From Mangifera indica (Eukaryota; Streptophyta; Magnoliopsida; Sapindales; Anacardiaceae), in the NCBI RefSeq assembly GCF_011075055.1, contig NC_058149.1, positions 8,934,449 to 8,998,448 of the forward strand: a stretch of DNA of 64,000 bases, read 5' to 3'. Positions 59,765 through 64,000 of this stretch are shown here, one piece after another (positions within the stretch are counted from its first letter, which is position 1; every line of letters starts with the position of its first letter). Under the pieces are notes generated by a model. The model was not told the DNA's origin. It worked only from the letters and a program-made list of their open reading frames with translations, and made no database searches. The position numbers and the translations under genes are program-made.

Positions 59765-60523
59765 GGCCAAAGCACTATTTCCCACCCAAGGATTGTTGTT
59801 TTTCCAAGTATCCCTTCTTTAACTTTGAAAATCTCAAATACCCACCTATGAGCAGTTAAATTTAACGGTAGTAAGGGTAAAATCATCATTTTATCTATAA
59901 TATTAAAAATAAACTAAAATATAATCTCTTTTTCCTCTCCTAAACTTTGAAAACTAAAAGTTTTCCCCCAACCAAAGTTTTAAAAAATGACAGTTTCCCC
60001 CTAGGGTTTGGTTTCCAGATCTCTAGCGCTAAATCTAACAATATTGCCAATCGGCTATTTCTTCCGAAGCTTTCTCTCCCTTCAACGGTTTCTCTTTACC
60101 CATTTGAATGTCTGTTCAGTGTCAATTTTCTTCTGAAAGATGAAGAGTTTCGTCTTCCCTGACAAAACTTTTCATCTCCCTTCGTCTTCTAAACCTCGTT
60201 CGACATCGATCGAGCGTCCAAATAGGTGGAAAGAGACCATCGAGGGAGAGAAAGCTTCGAGAGAGATAAACGCCCAACAATGACATCAGATTTAACGTCA
60301 AAAATCTGAAAACTAAACCCTAAGAGAACACTGTCATTTTTTAAAATTTAAATTGGGGGGAAACTTTTAGTTTTTAAAGTTTAGAGGAAAAAAAAGATAA
60401 AATTTTAAGGAGTTAGGGTTCTGTTAAATTTAATTACTCATGAATAGATATTTGAGATTTTTAAAATTAAAAGAGGATATTTGGGAAAACATCAACCCTT
60501 GGGTGGGAAATAGTCCTTTGGCC
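59765..60523. mobile_element. Foldback Mutator-like MITE, copy 7
   Basis: Left end GGCCAAAGCACTATTTCCCA, right end ..GGGTGGGAAATAGTCCTTTGGCC. The duplication TTTTAAATA is perfect (59756-59764 and 60524-60532). Interior foldback: CGAAGCTTTCTCTCCC near 60065 faces GGGAGAGAAAGCTTCGAG near 60244. It ends about 310 bp upstream of the NDR kinase start codon. This is the best-preserved copy. Confidence 0.88.
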
Positions 60524-60532
60524 TTTTAAATA

Positions 60533-60834
60533 TCTCAAAACTTTATTTACATATATATATAAAAGTTAGAGCGCTTGCGCCCATCACTCGTCCACTTGAA
60601 AACAATCGTTAAACTTATTGCTGCAAAGTGCCACCAGTAAACTAAGCGCTCAGATCCCCTGCTTCCCAAACCACGTGAATCACCGATTTCCGTCATTTTA
60701 ACATACACATGGCGCGTTAGCACTGGTGCATAAGTGAGTGTATGTACACAGTGAGTGGCATCAATCTTTTAGTCGTTGCAATTGATAGTAAGTCACTTCG
60801 GGGGAATTTTGAAGAGAGAAAGTGAGTGAACACC
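60533..60834 (+). promoter_or_regulatory. Probable promoter and leader of the NDR kinase gene
   Basis: Short interval between MITE copy 7 and the ATG. Contains TATATATATAAAAG near 60552-60565 and a CACGTG-like CCACGTGAA near 60671. Start context is ACACCATGG. Confidence 0.4.
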
Positions 60835-62887
60835 ATGGAGGAGACGGAGGAGGAGGAGGAGGCGTTGGGGTCCAGTTTGACGATGGAGAAGGTGGCGGCG
60901 GCAAAGCAGTTCATAGAGAATCACTATAGAGCTCACACGAAGAATATTCAGGAACGGAAAGAGAGGTGCTTCGAAATCACTTATGTTGTAATTGTAATTT
61001 CTAGCTTCTGTCTGTTTGGTTGCTTACAAAATGGAATGCTGTTTCGGATTCTTCGCTAATTAATGATGTTTTAGTCAGACGAAACTAACTTAACTGTTAG
61101 AGTTGAGTTTTACGGTTGTTTTCCAGCGTATTCTTGTGTTTGATAAATGAGATATCAAGGGGAAGAAGTAGTGGTAAAACCGTGTTTCTTTACTTTAAGA
61201 TAATGTAAGACTTGAGATTACAGGTGCTCAGATTGCTCTTCTTACTTAATTTCGTTAATAGTAATTAGATTAGGGTCAGTAAACCTGATTTATTCAAACT
61301 CTGGTAGTCTTTTTGATTACTAATGCTTGTGCTATTTTCTCTGTTTGAAATGGTTGATCTATTTTCGTTGAGGTAATGAGTAAAATGTTCAAGAGATTTA
61401 TTTTTAGTAATGAAGTTATAAGATCATGGATTTTATATGTATATCGATATTTTGGCTGAAAACGGGTAAGAGGATGATGATCAAAATATCTAAACAGTGG
61501 TCTGCTTGGATAAAGTAAGAGGCTTATCAGCTGTCACTAAGTTGTAAATGCTCGATTTTATGAGAGTTCATACTTTCTCATAGAATTTCATCCTAAAGTA
61601 TGAGTAGGCTCAACTTAAGTTATAAGATGCAGCGGGTCCCATAATCTGTGCCCTTTTCAAATATTTCAATGTTTTGAGTTTGACTAATATGGCAAGTAGG
61701 AACTTTATGTTCTTATTACGATTTTATTGTTTTACAACATGTAAAATCTAAGAATATTCTCTGCTATGATATTGACTAGCTGCTGTTAAGTTGCACAGTC
61801 AACTGAGAATTTGTTATAAGTCGGGTTCTTTCTTGTTGTTGATTGGGCTGAATCCACCATTGAATTGATTGAAAGCCCATAATCTAGTATATTAGATTGC
61901 TTTCTAGTTTGGAACCACAACAATGATTTTTTTTTTTTTTTTACATTGTAAAATGATGTGTGGTTCCCCTGTCGGACTTTTGGACTTGCATTTGTCTATT
62001 GTAGATTGTTTTGTTAAAAAGGTATTATTTTGGGTTTTTACTTTTTATTTACATCCAATGGCATGCTATCTCTGATACTCTGACTTTCTCAAGGATTTTC
62101 TGTGGCATGGTTGGATACTTACTAGTTGCATCCATCAACCTGCTAGTTGTAGTATAAGCATTGATCATAGTTATGAGTGACATAAATCTACATTTTAAAA
62201 CTCCTAAACATCTTTGTTATTTAGATCTTCATTTAAATGGTGATCAACCAAAGTTTATTTAGAAAAAGCTTCAATGTTAAAATGGCTCTTTGATGCTTTG
62301 GCTTTTTAGTTTCACTTCTACCTAGCTACTCTTTTTAGTCTCAATAAAATTAGTTTCTTCACATTGGTGTGGTCTTGATGAAAAAATCTCCAATTGGTGC
62401 AAATTGACTAAAAGGTTGTGTTTTAGTAATACTGGAACAATTTTCTTTCATTTGCAGACGATGGGTGTTGGAAAGAAAATTAGCTTGTTCAGATGTGCCC
62501 AAGGAAGAACAAATCAATCTCATAAAAGATCTAGAGAGGAAAGAGACTGAGTTCATGCGACTTAAGAGACAGAGAATTTGTGTTGATGATTTCGAGCTTT
62601 TAACCATTATTGGGAGGGGGGCCTTTGGTGAGGTTAGAAATTTGTACGACACACCTACAATGCATCAAATATTCTTCATTCTCAAATTAATTAGACAGCT
62701 AACACTTTTTGTGAACAAGTTTTGTTTTTTTTCTAACATATATTTTTCAAACTCAACTTTGACATTTGAAAATCACTTTACTCATAATTTCTTAAACTTT
62801 CAGGTTCGATTGTGTCGGGAGAAGAAATCTGGTGACATCTATGCCATGAAGAAGTTAAAGAAATCTGAAATGCTTAAGAGAGGACAG
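60835..62887 (+). CDS. NDR-type AGC protein kinase, N-terminal part (continues past the window)
   Basis: Coding exons 60835-60965, 62458-62632 and 62804-62887; introns are GT..AG and the joins restore the frame. The protein starts METEEEEEALGSS-like (acidic, GAGGAGG repeats). It continues with SLTMEKVAAAKQFIENHYRA, the conserved N-terminal (MOB-binding type) region, and RWVLERKL. After DDFELLTIIGRGAFGEV (glycine-rich loop) comes VRLCREKKSGDIYAMKKLKKSEML with the ATP-binding Lys in AMKK. The catalytic loop and activation segment lie beyond the window, after an intron of more than 1.1 kb. NDR kinases act with MOB proteins in cell growth and polarity. In-frame GTG at 60826 was rejected in favour of the ATG with a good context. 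The Arabidopsis counterpart is, from memory, At4g33080-like. Confidence 0.92.
60966..62457 (+). other. Intron 1 of the NDR kinase gene
   Basis: About 1.5 kb with GT donor after GAAAGAGAG and a TTTCATTTGCAG acceptor. Contains a T-run near 61927-61943. No nested gene seen. Confidence 0.75.
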
Positions 62888-64000
62888 GTGAGATGAAACT
62901 TGCTACCCTTTACAATGTTGTAGTTCTGCAACTTAATCTACAAAATAATTTATAGATTTTTCTTGATGAACTGTAACCCAGTATATGCACCACACAAATC
63001 AAAGTTGGTATATTTAGCTATTGAGGATTAGAAATTTGCATCACAGATTGTGTTTTAGTGTTATTAGCAGAGTATTTTTCTTCAAATCATTTCAAGTTTG
63101 GGCTGTTGTTTTTTTTTATCGTGCAATATTATTTCATTAAAATTGGTTTTGAGCAGCCACTTTGAGCCATTCACGTCACTAAATTTTGGTGTAAGTACTT
63201 ACCATAAGTTTGGCTAATGTGTTTGGATTTTGGTTGCCAAGTGTTTCCATTTCAGTAACACTGTCAATAGATTCCACTTATCTATGTGTGTGTGTACGAA
63301 CATGTATTGACATTTACACAGATGAAACAAAGGCCCAAAACTTAATGACTACCAATTTGTCTTCATGCATGTTCAGTAGAAGTCTGATTAAAAAATTCCA
63401 TGTGAGGAGTTGGATGATAAAGGAGAGGGGGGCCACTGCCATGTAGCTTTTTAAATAATTCACTCTTAAAAAATAATTATAATGTATTAAAAAAGGCAAC
63501 TCTAAATTAAATGAAATTGAACTATGTTAGTGATACAAATTGAATGGTAAATATTTATCTTATTATTCTTCAAGAATAATTTTGGTTTATATACAATTGA
63601 TAATAGAACATGTAACTTAAAAATGAGAAATAGATGATAAAGGAAAAATGAGACAGTGGCAATGTGGCATGGAAAACCCAAAAAAAAGTGAAATTTGGTT
63701 GAAAAAATATTTGAAAAATGAGAAAAAGTTGATAAAGAGATAAAAGAAAGTTAAAAGAAGGGAAAAAATTGGAGGTGACGGAAGGAAAGAAAAAAGTGAA
63801 AGAGGGAAAAGGATGAAAAAGAAGCATTATATAAAAAAAAACAGAATATATATATATATGAAAAAATTACCCATCTTGAGGACAAAGTGTTTTCCAAGGG
63901 AAGGATAATGTTAGGATAAGCGACACTTGTTATCATCCTATAGGATAGATTTTATTATAAAAAGTGTAGTTAGGTTTCAAATGAAAAGGAAGAAAAAATA
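62888..64000 (+). other. Intron 3 of the NDR kinase gene (to window end)
   Basis: After donor GACAG|GTGAGA no further exon encoding the next expected kinase motif was found. The last 400 bp are purine-rich (GAAAAA/GGAAAGAAAAA) and may be an insertion. Confidence 0.55.

Noticed and set aside
60826..60834. Extended start (GTG, adding Met-Asn-Thr) for the NDR kinase
   Set aside because: Nuclear plant genes start at ATG; the ATG at 60835 has a good context.

Overview
The window is nuclear DNA from a flowering plant, probably a eudicot. The evidence is AT-rich sequence, split genes with GT..AG introns, a perfect plant miR156 sequence, a plant CYP57/CWC27 cyclophilin, a plant ALP1-like protein, a plant NDR kinase, and many decayed plant-type transposons. 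The species cannot be named from the sequence alone. No viral or bacterial content was seen.

Layout. 1-5.5 kb is decayed LTR-retrotransposon: a copia reverse transcriptase/RNase H body split by a 1.65 kb antisense solo LTR, then gypsy-like LTR sequence. 5.9-7.0 kb holds a foldback Mutator-like MITE and a stray exon resembling an ABC1/UbiB-family kinase. 8.75-15.99 kb is the most notable locus. It is a large inverted duplication with arms of about 2 kb and a spacer of about 3.2 kb, and each arm carries an intact MIR156 hairpin. The two genes point away from each other (left on -, right on +). 16.3-22.0 kb is one degenerate Ty1/copia element with recognisable LTRs, a repeated leader, no gag or protease, and an internal 579-bp near-identical tandem duplication. 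22.0-26.4 kb is a mosaic of antisense retroelement pieces. 28.0-31.65 kb has two more foldback MITEs flanking a small gene for a proline-rich, extensin-like, probably GPI-anchored wall protein (- strand). 33.4-41.3 kb looks like one large decayed MULE: a + strand DUF1985/Ulp1-type companion ORF converges on a - strand mudrA-type transposase, and a gypsy-like LTR interrupts it. 42-43.7 kb holds tandem repeats and a hAT-like MITE.

The right third is the gene-bearing part, all on +: a ten-exon CYP57/CWC27-type cyclophilin (43896-50134), an intronless ALP1-like domesticated Harbinger transposase (52251-53768), and the first three coding exons of an NDR-type AGC kinase (60835 onward, running off the window). 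The ALP1-like and NDR genes are separated by a cluster of foldback MULE-MITEs and a hAT-like MITE with exact target-site duplications.

The genes do not form a pathway. By family knowledge, miR156 represses SPL transcription factors and controls vegetative phase change, CYP57/CWC27 acts in or near the spliceosome, ALP1-like proteins belong to a domesticated-transposase family linked to chromatin complexes, and NDR kinases act with MOB proteins in growth control. The common theme is repeat-driven remodelling around a few conserved genes. The best leads are the divergent MIR156 pair, including the promoter difference between its copies and a conserved short upstream ORF, and the family of long foldback MITEs.
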